Assembly (NCBI GenBank): GCA_958009055.1
Contig: OY253657.1
Location: forward strand, 553,051-617,050
Direction of reading: 5' to 3'
DNA: 64,000 nt
From: Choricystis sp. odSpoLacu1
Taxonomy: Eukaryota; Chlorophyta; Trebouxiophyceae
The position numbers were made by a program, and so were the translations under genes. How positions within the stretch are numbered: position 1 is the first letter of the stretch; each line of letters begins with the position of its first letter. Below the pieces are notes generated by a model. It did no database searches. It had not been told where the DNA came from and was given only the letters and a program-made list of their open reading frames with translations. Positions 30,863 to 42,130 of the stretch are shown piece by piece.

Positions 30863-33400
30863 ATGAAGGTCACCCTCACCCCCCTCCTGGGCGCGCGCGG
30901 CCCCGGCCCCTCATGCTGGCTGTGCGTGGCGGGCGACGCCCGCGTCATCGTGGACGCAGGGTGGTCGGACGCGCTCGCAGACGGCCCCTGCCCGCCCCAA
31001 GCACCGCTCGACGGTGGTGGTGGCGACGACGACAGCGCCCCACCTCCCGCCGCCTTAGCAGCCGCCCTGGCAGCTGCCTCCACCGCGCACGCCCTCGTCG
31101 TCTCGCACGCGGACGGCGACCACATTGGGGCCCTGCCCGCCCTCGCGGCCGCGCTCCCCCCCGCCTCCCCCATCCTCACCACCGTCCCCGTGCACCGCCT
31201 GGGCCAGCTGGTGCTGTATGATGCTGTCCGGTCGAGGGCCAGGGCGGGGCTGGACCCGCCCCCCGGGTGTGGGCGCGTGGAGGGTGGCGACGTCGCGGCC
31301 GTGGACGCCGCCTTCGCCCGCGCCATCGCGCTGCGCTACGAACAACACTACGCCCTGGACGTGGATGGTGGTGATGATGGCGACGCCACAGCTCCACGGC
31401 CGCCACCAGTCATGCTGACCGCACACGCGGCGGGCGTGACGATGGGCGGCGCCACCTGGGAGCTCACCACCCCGGGCGGCGCCTCCATCCTGCTGGCCCC
31501 CGCCGTGGGGCACGCCCGGGAACGCCTGCTGGATGCGGGCGCCTTGGGGGCGCCCCGGTCGCGGCCCGCGCTGCTTTGTGTGGGGGTGCCGCCCCCGTCG
31601 CTCGCGCCGCCCGACCCGCGCCCCCCGCCCGCGCGCGACGCGTGGCTCGTGGACACCGTCCTGGGCTGGCTGCGGGCTGACGGGTGTGTGCTGATCCCCG
31701 TGCCGACAGCCGGACGCGCTCTAGAAGTCACCCTGGCCCTCGACGCGGCCTGGGCGGCGGGGCGGTTCCCCTACCCCCTCGCCTTAGCCTCCCCCGTCGC
31801 CTTTGCCGTGCTCGAAGCCGCCCGCTCCCAGCTGGAGTGGGCGGGGGCCACCATCGCCGCCTCCTTTGACGCGGGGCGGGACAACCCGCTGGCGTGTCGC
31901 CGCGTGGCGCCGTGCCACGCGCTGCCCGACGTCGGGGCGCTCCCCCCCGGCCCCACGTGTGTGGTTGCTTCCCTGGACACGTTGGACGCCGGCATCTCGC
32001 GCGACCTGTTTCTGGCGTGGTGTGGCGACCCGAGGTGCGCCATCGTGTGGCCGGCCCCGCCTCCCGCGGGGTCGTTGGCAGACGCTGTGCTGTGCGCGCG
32101 CGCGGCCGCGGCGGCACACGCGCCGCCCCACGGTCCCCCCCCGCCCGTCGACATCGACGTCGTCGTCGCGCGCCACGTGCCGTTGACCGGGGACGAGCTG
32201 GAGGCGTGGCGGGCGGCGCACGAGACCGCGACGGTCGAGGCGGCGGCGCACGCGGCGGACGGAGCGCCGCGGGTGGACGGCGCGGCGAGCACGCCGCGCC
32301 CGCACGCGCCCGCCGAACCCGACGCTCCGCTGCCCGACCCCGCGCCGGATGCACCCACCGCAGCAGCGCTAGACGCTGCCACCGTGGCCTCCAGCGACGT
32401 GCTGGTGGACGGGTTTGTGCCGCCGCCCGACGCGGCGGCGCCCATGTTTCCAGCAGAGGGGGGTGGCTGGGCAGGAGACACCGCCCCCACACGCGAGTGG
32501 GACGAGTATGGCGCCCTGCCCGCCCCGGGGGACATACTGGCAGACAGTGGGGTGGGTGGGCCACCCGCTGTGCGCGCTGGTGGCGTCGACGGGCGTGGGC
32601 GTGGGCGTGGGCGTGGGCGCGGGCGTGGGCGCGGGCGCGGGCGGTCTTCTCTCGCCGACGCCACCGACGCCGACGACGAGCTGGCCCCCCTGCCCTCCCG
32701 CCCCCCCACCGTGGCGGAGGCTCCCACCAAGCTGGCCCTGACCCCCGCCCGGGTGAGTGTGCGGTGTGGCCTGGCTGTGGGTGATGGCGCAGGGCGTGCC
32801 GATGCACGTGCCCTGCGCAACCTGATCGCCGCCGTGGCGCCCCGCCACCTGGTGCTGGTGGGTGCGCCTGAGGCTACCCTGGCTGCGGTGGCGGCCGCTG
32901 CGGCGACAGATCTGCCGGGTGGTGTGGTGGTGACGCCGAATGATGGCGAGTCGGCAGACGCGTCTCCTGGCGCAGCCTCCTACCGTGTCGCCCTTTCAGA
33001 CGCCGTCCTGGAGGCGGCTTCATTGACGGCCTGTGGTGGTGGCGCGGCTGCCGGGTGGATGGATGCCGTGCTGGAGGCGCCGCGCGCAGATGGCGACCCG
33101 TGGCGTGCAGTGCCCCCCCCCCCCGACGCCGCGTCTGACGCCCCCCCCGCCGCCGGCGCCCTGGTGGGTGACGTCCGCCTGTCCGACCTGAGGCTGGCCC
33201 TGGGCGCGGCGGGCGTGAGGGCCGTGTTTGCGGCGGGCGGGGGCGCCCTGGTGTGCGGCGGGCGCGTGGTGGTGCGCAAACCAGCTGCCACCGCGGCCGG
33301 CGCCGCAGAAGTCACGGTGGAGGGCCCTCTGTGCGCCGAGTTTTACGCGGTGCGGGACGTGCTGCTGGCCCAGTTCAAGCACGTGGGCAGGGTGGGTTGA
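30863..33400 (+). CDS. CPSF2: Cleavage and polyadenylation specificity factor subunit 2 (CPSF100)
   Basis: Single exon, 845 aa. The N-terminal metallo-beta-lactamase fold begins MKVTLTPLLGARGPGPSCWL with VIVDAGWSD. The motif position SHADGDHIGALPALA has lost most of the metal-binding His/Asp set seen in the CPSF73 nuclease, as expected for the inactive CPSF100 partner. A beta-CASP region (DGCVLIPVPTAGRALEV) and the family C-terminus (CAEFYAVRDVLLAQFKHVG) follow. It belongs to the mRNA 3'-end cleavage complex with CPSF73 and symplekin. A linker carries an Arg-Gly repeat encoded by a hexamer array at 32592-32643. The C12 run at 33113-33124 leaves the frame intact. Confidence 0.92.
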   Translation: MKVTLTPLLGARGPGPSCWLCVAGDARVIVDAGWSDALADGPCPPQAPLDGGGGDDDSAPPPAALAAALAAASTAHALVVSHADGDHIGALPALAAALPPASPILTTVPVHRLGQLVLYDAVRSRARAGLDPPPGCGRVEGGDVAAVDAAFARAIALRYEQHYALDVDGGDDGDATAPRPPPVMLTAHAAGVTMGGATWELTTPGGASILLAPAVGHARERLLDAGALGAPRSRPALLCVGVPPPSLAPPDPRPPPARDAWLVDTVLGWLRADGCVLIPVPTAGRALEVTLALDAAWAAGRFPYPLALASPVAFAVLEAARSQLEWAGATIAASFDAGRDNPLACRRVAPCHALPDVGALPPGPTCVVASLDTLDAGISRDLFLAWCGDPRCAIVWPAPPPAGSLADAVLCARAAAAAHAPPHGPPPPVDIDVVVARHVPLTGDELEAWRAAHETATVEAAAHAADGAPRVDGAASTPRPHAPAEPDAPLPDPAPDAPTAAALDAATVASSDVLVDGFVPPPDAAAPMFPAEGGGWAGDTAPTREWDEYGALPAPGDILADSGVGGPPAVRAGGVDGRGRGRGRGRGRGRGRGRSSLADATDADDELAPLPSRPPTVAEAPTKLALTPARVSVRCGLAVGDGAGRADARALRNLIAAVAPRHLVLVGAPEATLAAVAAAAATDLPGGVVVTPNDGESADASPGAASYRVALSDAVLEAASLTACGGGAAAGWMDAVLEAPRADGDPWRAVPPPPDAASDAPPAAGALVGDVRLSDLRLALGAAGVRAVFAAGGGALVCGGRVVVRKPAATAAGAAEVTVEGPLCAEFYAVRDVLLAQFKHVGRVG
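32592..32643 (+). repeat. GGGCGT/GGGCGC hexamer array coding for (Arg-Gly)n
   Basis: About nine copies of a hexamer inside CPSF2 encode an RGRGRG stretch in the linker after the beta-CASP region. In-frame copy-number change would only lengthen or shorten the RG tract. Confidence 0.9.
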
Positions 33401-33504
33401 GGGTGTGTGTGCGAGGAGGGATAGAAACCGATGAAACAAAAAAAAAACTGTTCACTTTTCAACATAACTTCTCTCCCCTCTGCCCACACACTCTCCCTCC
33501 CCCA

Positions 33505-34414
33505 ATGCGTGCCCTCATCGCGCTCATGCTCGCCTGCCTGCTGGTCGCGGCCGCGACCGGCGCGCGCGTGGCGCCCGCGTCCGCCCCCGCGCCCGCACCG
33601 TTGGTGTCGGCGCCCGCGCCCGCGCCCGCCGCAGCTGCTGCCTGGGCCAAGCCTACGTTCTGCAAAGAGCTGGAGTGTCCCGAGTGAGTGGGGAAGGGAG
33701 GAGGAGGTGGAGGAGGGCGGGATCGAAAGCCAAAAAAACAGCAATGCGCGCGCCGTGGCGCGCGCGCGCGGCACGCGACACCACCGCCCTCCCCAGAGAA
33801 CCGCGACACACACTGGAGAACCACTCACACAACCAACCACACACACCTTCCTTCCATATACACCACCACCCAGGTTCACCGTCGTCCACCGCTCCCCCGA
33901 CGCGGCCGTTGAAATTCGCGACTACGTGCCGTCCGTCTGGGCCACCACCACCCTGCCCGCGGGCACGCCCTGGCTCATGGCGCGCAGCGACGGCTTCAAG
34001 CGCCTGTTTGACTACATCTCGGCGCACGGCATCAAGATGACGACGCCCGTGGTGTATCGTGTGTCCCCGGGGGACGGCGCGATCAAGGCGGCGTTCATGC
34101 TGCCTGCCGACGCTGTGGCCACCGCCCCCCGCTCCGACGGTGCGGTCACCATCGAGGAGTGGCCCGCCATGCGCGTCGCCGCACGCTCGTGGGCGGGCGT
34201 GATTGATGGGCGCGGCGTGGTGGACAGACAGGCGTCGGAAGCCGCTAAAGGCGCGACCGCGGCCGGGTTCGCCACCGCCCCGACCCCTCAGGCCGCCCCC
34301 TACTACAGTGTGGGCTACGACGGTCCCTCCACGCCCGCCCCGTCGCGGCGGCACGAGGTGTGGCTGCCGGTGACGGCGTCGCCGGAGGCGGCGCCCGTGG
34401 CCAAGGCTGGGTGA
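33505..34414 (+). CDS. SOUL-family haem-binding protein, secretory
   Basis: Exons 33505-33683 and 33874-34414 give 239 aa. A signal peptide (MRALIALMLACLLVAAATGA) and a Pro/Ala linker precede the SOUL domain: CKELECPEFTVVHRSPDAAV, EIRDYVPSVWATTTLPAG, then GFKRLFDYISAHGIKMTTPV, AAFMLPADAV, EEWPAMRVAARSWAG and the closing RRHEVWLPV. SOUL/HBP proteins bind haem and porphyrins; algal members occur in eyespots and the secretory pathway. The leader suggests extracellular, vacuolar or complex-plastid-like routing rather than the cytosol. Two Cys flank the domain start. Confidence 0.88.
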
Positions 34415-34981
34415 TGGAGAAAAAAGCGCACGAAAACAAACCAACAATTTTACCTAGGCACAACTCCCCCGTGACTCAGAAGAGACGCCTTTGCCGCGTG
34501 TTGCCGCGTGTTTCAATGCCACCCATTTTGCCGTGCCCCTCTCCCCCGGGACGTGGGGCAAGGGCGCGTTTTCCGCGCGCCTTTCCCCCACTTCCTGTGG
34601 GCGTTGATTTCCCCCCCCCCGCCCTTCTCTCCACTATCATCCCCCACCCCTGCTGCCCCGTGCCCCCCCGGGGGCACGCGTGTGTGTGCAGTCGGAAAAC
34701 GTTGCTGGCTCTGCGAAGAAACGCCCCCCCTTTTTGTGTAATAGAGAGTTGAGAGAGATCAAACGCGCGTTTCGCGTGTTTACACTTTTTTCCACAAAAC
34801 TCTCCGCGCCGCGTGTGTTGCCATAGTACCACAACGCTGCTGCGAGTCCTCTCCAGGTAAATACGTTTCAAAAACAGCGCTGCGCTGTGCAAAGCGCGCT
34901 GCCGTTTTGTGGTTGGGGGCGGGCGTTGTCGTTGTTTTGTGTTTCCGCCTCATTTCTTCATCCCCCCCCCACACACACCTT
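34415..34981. other. Convergent 3' intergenic region, 567 bp
   Basis: Between the SOUL gene and the minus-strand small secreted gene. It holds C runs at about 34610-34622 and 34664-34672. No ORF here resembles the local genes and no RNA gene is seen. Confidence 0.6.
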
Positions 34982-35374
34982 TCACTCGCACCGGTGCGTG
35001 GGCAGCGGCCACATCCAGTCCCACTGGAACCCGTCTCCCACGAGGCGGGTGCAGCACGACTGGCCGGGAATCGGGGGCGACCCCGAGCACTTGCGCAGGG
35101 GGCCGTTGCCGCCGTCCCAGTCGTTGAGTTGGCGGGTGGCGGACGTCGCCTGTGTGTGAGTTGGAGAGTGCATGTGTGCGTGTGGGTGTGGGTGGGTGGG
35201 ACGGGCGTGGGCGTGCTCCAACCGCCGCGGCCGCGGCCCGCATGCCACGTCCGCACGGACCACGTCGCGATCTGCTGCGTCTCTCCCCCCTTTCTTCCTC
35301 CCCTCTCTCTCTCACACCTGGGCAGCCAGCACCAGCAGGGTGCACAGGAGCACGATCAGGCAGGGCAGCCGCAT
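34982..35374 (-). CDS. Small secreted cysteine-containing protein (74 aa)
   Basis: Exons 35318-35374 and 34982-35149 join in phase 0 at GT-AG sites. The first exon is almost exactly a signal peptide (MRLPCLIVLLCTLLVLAAQ). The mature part of about 55 residues has four cysteines (RKCSGSPPIPGQSCCTRL and the final HRCE) and is Trp-rich (NDWDGG, FQWDWMWP). I do not recognise a family. Splicing between signal peptide and mature part is a common design for secreted peptides. The gene faces the FNR-like gene across a 163-bp divergent promoter. Confidence 0.7.
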
Positions 35375-35537
35375 GGCGTGTGAGCGTGGGACGCAAAGAA
35401 CACGGAGAGAGGAAGATAGAAAAAGGGGAGATGTGTGTCGACCCCATTCCCTCAGAACCAAACCGCATTTGCTTTCCTCCTGCCGCCGCCCCGCTTCCCT
35501 CCTCCCCACCCCACCCCGTTTTCCCACACACACTACC

Positions 35538-36620
35538 ATGTCCACACTCGGGCCGCGTGTCGCGACCCGACACACGGCGCTGCCCACGCGCCCGCCCCCC
35601 ACGCGCGCGCCGCTGCGCCGCCGCCCCGCCACCCCTCACCCGCCGTCCGCCACGCCTGCTGACGCCGCCCCCGCCGACACCTCCGAAGAAGACCTCCTGC
35701 AGTACGACGGCCGCGAGCGCTGGTACGTGGCCCCCTTTGCCGCGGACGATCAAACCGACTGGTGGGCGGCCAGCGTCACGTCCGTCGACGACGTTGTTCC
35801 CTCCTCCGTCCGCCTCCTCACCATCGACGCCGAAGCCTCGCGCGAACGCGTCCCCCTGCGCAACGCGTACGTGACCATCGGCCAACGCGCGCGAGTGCGG
35901 GTGGCGGGTGGGGCCGAAGCCACGCTGCCGGTGGCGTCGCCGCCGTGGGGCGCGGCCGCCAACGCACGCGCGCTGGTCGCCGCGCGCGGCGACGTGTATG
36001 CGGGCGAAATAAAGACGGTGCGCGACCCCGTCTCCCTGCGCGTGCCGCTGCAGGTGTGGGTCACCCCCAAGTCTGCGCCCGACCTGTGGCGGGTGGCGGT
36101 GGGGGATCCAGTCGATGTGGGGCCGTTTGTGGGCGGTGGGGCAGCCCTCAAACCGATCGCGGGTGCTTTCGCCTACCCCACCCTCGTCATCTTCGTTTTT
36201 GGCGCGGGCGCCGCCCCCGCCCGCGCTCTGCTGACCTGTCCCGCAGCCGAGGACGCGCTGGCTATGCACTTGAGGTCGTCCATTGTGGTGTATGTGCGCG
36301 CGCCGACCGCGGCGGACGTGGCGTGGCGCAGCGACCACGAGGCGTGGGCGCGCGCCGCCGCCACGGGCCCAGGCGACACGGCCGGCCCCACCGTGCGCGT
36401 GCTCACATCCACGCGGGACACCTTTGTCGACATGTTTGACGGGGATGATGAGCTGGAGTACAACCCTGCTTCCACAGCCGCCATCATTTTCGCGGGTGGA
36501 GATGAAGAAGCACTGACCGACGCCCTGGCCGCCTGCAAGGCCGCCGACATCGAGGCCGTGGTGCGGGGGGATGAGGATGGGCCGGCCATCATTCACACGG
36601 ACACGGCCAAAGTGCCGTGA
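35538..36620 (+). CDS. Plastid FNR-like FAD/NAD(P)-binding oxidoreductase
   Basis: Single exon, 360 aa. The first 50 residues (Arg/Pro/Thr-rich) look like a chloroplast transit peptide. A beta-barrel flavin domain follows (WWAASVTSVDDVVPSSVRLL, EIKTVRDPVSLRVPLQVWVT) and then a nucleotide-binding domain beginning FAYPTLVIFVFGAGAAPARA LL. This order and the YPTxxIFxxGxGxxPxRxLL block resemble plant plastid proteins such as At1g15140. The canonical flavin RxYS motif is not evident, so FAD binding is uncertain and the electron acceptor unknown. Confidence 0.62.
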   Translation: MSTLGPRVATRHTALPTRPPPTRAPLRRRPATPHPPSATPADAAPADTSEEDLLQYDGRERWYVAPFAADDQTDWWAASVTSVDDVVPSSVRLLTIDAEASRERVPLRNAYVTIGQRARVRVAGGAEATLPVASPPWGAAANARALVAARGDVYAGEIKTVRDPVSLRVPLQVWVTPKSAPDLWRVAVGDPVDVGPFVGGGAALKPIAGAFAYPTLVIFVFGAGAAPARALLTCPAAEDALAMHLRSSIVVYVRAPTAADVAWRSDHEAWARAAATGPGDTAGPTVRVLTSTRDTFVDMFDGDDELEYNPASTAAIIFAGGDEEALTDALAACKAADIEAVVRGDEDGPAIIHTDTAKVP

Positions 36621-36992
36621 AGGCTTTTTGTGAGAAAAAGGGAAGAAAGAAGAAACCATGCATTCTATCACTCACCTCGACGTGGGAGCACAGCACAATG
36701 CAGCTGCCCAAACAGTGTCTGCAGCACTTTCTGGCCAGCCTTGCCCACAAAGCGTGTGGAGACTGGAGGCGAGAGGAGGAGGGTGTGGCGGGGTGCGTGG
36801 TTTTTTGTTTTGTTTTGTTCTTGATTGCTTCTTTCGTTCGTTAGAAACAAAACCGTCCCCTCCGCCCTTGTTTTTTTGTTTGCAAAAGAGAGAGCCTTCT
36901 TCCCCGCTTTGGGCGATTTATCAAAGGGAATATCATTGGTTGTTTGCACACACACAAAACAGCACACACGCACACGCTCTCTCTCATCATCA
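36621..36992. other. Convergent 3' intergenic region
   Basis: Between the oxidoreductase and EPL1 stops. It is noticeably AT-richer than the genes, with repeated TTTTG tracts at 36800-36890. No gene is recognised. Confidence 0.65.
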
Positions 36993-38974
36993 TCACTTGC
37001 CGTCTGCTACCTTCTCCGCGCCTTCGCCACCTGCTGTCTCGTCCTTGGCGCCTGCTGCCGGCTCATCGTTCTTCTTGTCTCCAGCCTCTGGCTCAGCCTC
37101 GCCGGCGCCCGCCTTGGCTGCCGCTGCCTCCTTTTCCTTCTCGCGCGCCCTTTCCGCCTCGCGCGCCACGACCACCTCCAGCACCGCCCCCGGCCGCGGT
37201 GGGCCGTACGGATTGGGCCGCTCCCACAGGGGCTTGGGGTCGGGGGCGGAGGGCGCTGCGTCAGCTGCGGTGGGTGGCGGTGGTGGTGGGTCGAACCAGA
37301 GGCGGCCGCAGCGGCCGACGCGCGGCACCCTCCCCCCGCGCGGAAAGTCGGGGGGGGCCTCGCCGCCCCCACCACCACCACCACCCTCGCCCTCCACCAT
37401 CACGCTCCAGGCCACGGACGCCAACAGGGCGGCCGTGACGCGGGCGGGCGGAAAGTCGGGGGGCGGGTGGGCGGGGGGCGGCGGCGGGAGGGAGGCGACA
37501 GGATCGCCTGCCTTCGCCAGCGCCTCCAGCTTGGCGGCAGCCGCCGCCGCGTCGGACGCGGAGCGTGGGGGCGGCCCTCCATCCGCCGCCGGCACCAACG
37601 CAGCCGGCCGGCGAGGCACGCGGGAGCGGGCCACCGCCGCGGCGTCGGCCTCTGCCGCTTCAACAGCCGACCGCGCCCCCCCCCGACTCGCCAGCGCCAG
37701 CTGGGCGGCGGCTGCATCCAAGCATGCCAGGGCGCGCTTGCGCTCCTCGCGGCGGGCGACCCAGGCCAGGACGTCGGCCGCTTTGCGGAGGTTGGCGGCC
37801 AGCGCGCGCAGGCGGTCGCCAGCGTCATCTCCCGCCTCCCGCCGCCGCCGCGTCTGGGGGCGGTGGGCCCGCTCCCGCGGCCGGAACACGTGGAACGGGT
37901 TGGTGTCGGCGGCTGCGGTGGGGGCGCGCAGGCGGCGCAGGAGGGGGCGGGCCGCCCGCGCGCGCTTGCGCCGCCAGTGGTCCACCACCCGACCCAGCAC
38001 CGCCCCCCTCAACCCCGTCGCCGCCGCCAGCGCCGCGATCGCGTCCCGCTTGGGCAGGTGGTCTGTCGTGGCCGCCGCCGCCACGGAGGCGCGCTCCGCA
38101 GCCAGGGCGCCGGCGGCGGACAGAGTGGCATCAGTCGCGGCAGCGTTGGCGAGCTCGAGCCTCCACAACAACTCTTCCAGCGTCCTCCGCGGCAGCCTCT
38201 CCTGGCCGTCGCCATTCACTGTCGCCAGCCAGGCTTCATCGTCTGTGTCGGCATCGTACTCGATGGGAGGGGGTGGAGCGGCCACGCCAAAGCGGCCGGT
38301 GTCTGGCGCGTCGGGCGGGGGGCCGGCGGGGGGCACGCCGCCGCCCCCCGTCGCGCCAGTGGCAGCCGCCACAGAGGCCACCCCACCCCACGCCCCACCC
38401 CCCACTCCCGTCACCACGGCGGGGGGGCGGGCCCGCGCGTAGGCGGGGGCGACGCGGTAGGTGGGCAGGTAGTCGAGGTGCCAGGAGGGCACTTCCGCGA
38501 CGGCGGGCGTCGGAATCTCGTGCACGACTCCACCCTCCCCTCCTCCCTCTCCCTCTCCTCCTCCACCCTCGTCGCCCGCCTCGGAGGCGGGGGCCGAGGC
38601 GGACGCGCCTCGAGCGGATGAGGGCGCGGCAGACCCTCCTCCTCCTCCTCCTCCTCCCCCGGTCGCGACGCGGCGGGCCACCATCTTCACCGCCTCGTTC
38701 TCAGCGTCCAGCCCCTCGTGCCCGTGCGTCACGTCGCGGGCGGGGGCGTCGGGGGCGGCATCCAGGTCGACCAGGTCGCGCACGATGGCCAGCTGGAGGG
38801 GGTGAGTGGTGGTGGAAGGGGAAGAGGGAGGGTTGGAGTGGGGGGAGGGGCAAGGGGGCGTCCTTCTGCGTTTGCACGCTCCCATCTCCCCCTTTCACCC
38901 TCCCCTCCCCACTCGCTCACCTGTTTGTGCACATCCAGCGGACGAGGGCGGAAGCTGGTGCGTGTGGTGGCCAT
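36993..38974 (-). CDS. EPL1: Enhancer of polycomb homologue (EPL1/EPC, NuA4 subunit)
   Basis: Exons 38921-38974 and 36993-38792 join in phase 0 and give 617 aa. The EPcA region is split: [22 protein letters not shown] at the start, then [20 protein letters not shown], the acidic motif [13 protein letters not shown] and [18 protein letters not shown]. The hallmark [20 protein letters not shown] follows [17 protein letters not shown], with a helical [15 protein letters not shown]1 scaffolds the catalytic Piccolo NuA4 module that acetylates histones H4 and H2A. Gly- and Pro-rich inserts separate the blocks and the C-terminus is a Glu/Ala/Lys-rich tail. It shares a 384-bp divergent promoter with the CHL1 helicase. 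Confidence 0.88.
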
Positions 38975-39358
38975 GGCGGGCCAGCGATGGTTTGTTTTGT
39001 TTGGGCAAACGGCGGCGTTGTGGTTGCGGCCCCCCAAACAGAGGCCCTCGCGGCTGCTCTTGCCGGCTCCTCGGCCTCGCGGCAGCCGAGGAGAAGCCTG
39101 CAGCTGTGGGTGGGGACGCGGCGGCGGCAGGCGCGTCGCCCCGATCGCAAGCGAAGCGGAGCTGCCTCCTTTTTTTCTTTCTCTTTCTTTCCCCGACTCC
39201 GCACTCTTCGCGTCCAATTTCGCGTCGTCTCTTTTCTTCGCGCCGAAGAGAGCGTGTGTGCTGGGCCGCCCGCGCGGGCGCGCCACACGCAACCTCACAC
39301 TCACACGCTCCTCTCCACACGCGGGCGTCTCCCTGCTGCGGGGCCACACGCTCAAAAA
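38975..39358. other. Divergent promoter region, EPL1 / CHL1
   Basis: 5' flanks of two divergent chromatin-related genes. It contains a TTTTTTCTTTCTCTTTC tract near 39170-39190 and no additional gene. Confidence 0.65.
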
Positions 39359-42130
39359 ATGGCGACCCCGCCGCGCGCCGTGGGCGCGCCTGCGCCGCCC
39401 CCCGCCGACGCCAAGCAGGCGGGCGAGGAGGCGCCCCGGTCGCCGCCAGCCAAGCCGGAGCAAGGTGAGAGTGAAGGGGAGGGAGGGAGAGGCAGGGACG
39501 GGAGAGGGCTTTTGCACAACGCATCGTGTTTCAACTCTCTCCACGACCCACCCTCTCCCAGACCGCGACTTCTCCGCGTTCCCGCACCCGCCCTACCCCA
39601 TCCAGACCGCCTTCATGCAGCGCCTGTACACAGCACTGGAGGTGGGGGGGCTGGCGTTGTTTGAGTCGCCCACGGGGACGGGGAAAACGCTGTCGCTGAT
39701 TGTCGGCGCGTTGACGTGGTTGCGAGACAAGCGCGCTGCTGCGGCCGCTGCATCCACTGCCGCCGCGGAAGCGGACGTCGCTTCCGCCATTGCCGCCGAC
39801 TTACCGCCCTGGCTGGCGGCGGCAGCCGCGGAGCGGGACGCGGAGGCGGCTGAGAGAGCGGCGGCGCGGCGCGCGGCGCGGTACGCGCGCGCGCGCGCGC
39901 GCGGCGCGACGCCGCGCTGGATGGAACACGGGCGGCACGGCCTGCTGCGGCGCAGCAGCAGCAGCGTCTCAAGCCACCGCCCCCCAGCGGGGACGATCTG
40001 TTGATCGAGGACAGGGAGGAGGAGGAAGAAAACAGCGACGCAACACACAAGCGGGCGCCGCCCGCGTCGCCATCCTCATCTGACGCCGCCTCCTCCTCCG
40101 ACTCGGACGACACCGGCCGCGGCGTCGTCGACCGCCCAGGGGCGGCCGGCATCCGCATCGTCGTCACTTCGCGCACCCACTCCCAGCTGGCTCAATTTAT
40201 TGCCGAGTTTGGGAGGACTGAATTTGCGGATGACTTTTCAGCCGTGTCCCTCGCGTCGCGCTCCTCCCTCTGCGTCAACGACGCCGTCCTGGCCTCTGGG
40301 TCGGCCTCCCGCATCTCGGAAGCATGCCTGGACCTGCAGTCCGCGCGTGGCCGGCGGGACGCGGCCAAAGCGGCGCGCGCGGCGGGCGCGCCCGCCGACG
40401 CGGCGCGCGCTGCGGGTCGCTGCGGGTGCCCCTTCAAGGCGCCCCCTGGAGGCGTGCGCCGGCGGTTACGGGACACGCTGCTGGCCACCCCGCACGATGT
40501 GGAGGACGCGGCGGCGGCCGGGCGGACGGCGGGGGCGTGCCCCTATTACGCGGCGCGTGCCGCGGCCGCAGACGCAGACCTCATCTTCATGCCTTACTCC
40601 TCCCTCCTCTCCCCCGACGCCCGGGACGCGCTGGGCGTGGCCCTGGACAGGGCCGTCATCATCGTGGATGAAGCCCACAACCTGCCGGTCGCGGTGGCGG
40701 GGGCTGCGAGTGCGACACTGAGCGCACGCGGCGCGGCGGTCGCGGATTCTGCGCTCTCTCACTATCTCTCCACCTACGGCGCCCGCCTCGGCCCCGCCAC
40801 CCGGCGAGACGTGCAGACGCTGCTGGCCATGTGCCGAGGCATGGTCAAGGCGGCAGAGTGGGGCCATGGGGTCAACGACACCACACAAACCAAGCCGCGT
40901 GCTCTAACCCTCGACGCCTTCTCCGCTGCCTCCGGCCTGGACAACGTCAACGCGTTCAGGCTGGTGCAGTCCCTGCGCGAGCGCAAAGCTATTCCCAAGG
41001 TGGCAGGCGCGGCCGCAGCCGCGGCGGCGCGCGCGGCAGGTGGCGGCGCGGTCGTGCCGCGGCCCCGCACGCCGGCTGCAGCCGACGCCGCCGACGCCGA
41101 CCCGTCCCCTTCCGCCGCCCTGCACGCCCTCGTCTCCTTCCTCCTCGCCCTCACCACCGCCGACGCAGATGGCCGCGTCGTCGCCTCCCCCACCGCCCTC
41201 CGCTTCATCCTGCTGAACGCGGGGGCGAGGTTTGGGGCGGTGCTGTCGCGCGCGCGCGCCGTCGTCCTCGCGTCTGGCACACTCGAACCCACGCGCTCGC
41301 TCGAGGCTCAACTCTTCCCTCCCTCCATTGGCGCCGTCGCCACCGCCCACCGCTTTGTGTGTGGCCACGTCCTGCCCCAGCACAGGCTGCTGGCGCTGGC
41401 GGTGGGCAGCGGGCCGACGGGGGTGAAGTTTGACCTGCGTGCGGGCGGCGGGGCCACCGCCGGCCGCGGCGCGCGCGACGCGCCCGCCACCATCGACGAA
41501 CTCGGCCGCCTGCTGGTCAATGTGTGTGCGATTGTGCCCGGGGGCGTGATCGCCTTTTTTCCTTCGTTTGCCGCGCTGACCGCCGCGCGGTCGCGCTGGG
41601 GCGAGACGGGGGCAGCGGCGACTCTGGCCACCCGCAAACGCGTCTTTTGCGAGCCCCGGTCCGCGGCAGCATCGACAGCAGTGTTGGCTGAATTCTCCGA
41701 GTCAGCCCTCTCCCCCACGGGCGCCCTCATGCTGTGCGTGATTGGGGCCAAACTCTCAGAAGGGATCAACTTTGGAGACGCCCTCGGCCGCTGCGTCCTC
41801 GTCTTCGGCGTGCCCTACCCCCCCCCCGACGACCCGGAGCTGGTGGAGAGGTCGCAGTTTTTGGATGCTGCTGTGGGACCCGGCGCGGGGCGGGCGCTGT
41901 ATGATGACACTGCGGCCGTTGCCGTCAACCAGGCTGTTGGCCGCGCCGTCCGCCACGCCAACGACTGGGCAGCCGTCCTGTTAGTCGATGCACGCTACAC
42001 CGCCGCCAGCGGGGGTCCAGCCACACGGCTGCCCGCCTGGATGCGGCCGTCGCTGCGGGTGGCGGGGGGGTATGGGGAGGAGCACGGCGCGCTGGCCTCG
42101 TTTTGTCGGCGCATGGGGAGGGAAGGGTGA
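39359..42130 (+). CDS. DDX11: CHL1/DDX11-type iron-sulphur DNA helicase, frame break
   Basis: Exons 39359-39464 and 39562-42130. XPD-family superfamily-2 helicase that acts with cohesin in replication and sister-chromatid cohesion. Motifs in order: [17 protein letters not shown] (Q-like), Walker [13 protein letters not shown], motif Ia [15 protein letters not shown], cysteines of the Fe-S domain (RCGCPF... GACPYYAAR), the DEAH box [47 protein letters not shown], and [11 protein letters not shown] (motif VI). The acidic insertion after Walker A is typical. The first 180 residues and the rest differ in frame by two bases, best placed at the CG repeat 39884-39902. Confidence 0.9.
39884..39902. 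repeat. (CG)n dinucleotide run inside CHL1
   Basis: About nine CG units within the Arg/Ala-rich coiled segment of CHL1. The reading frame shifts by two bases across it, the size of one repeat unit. Confidence 0.8.
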
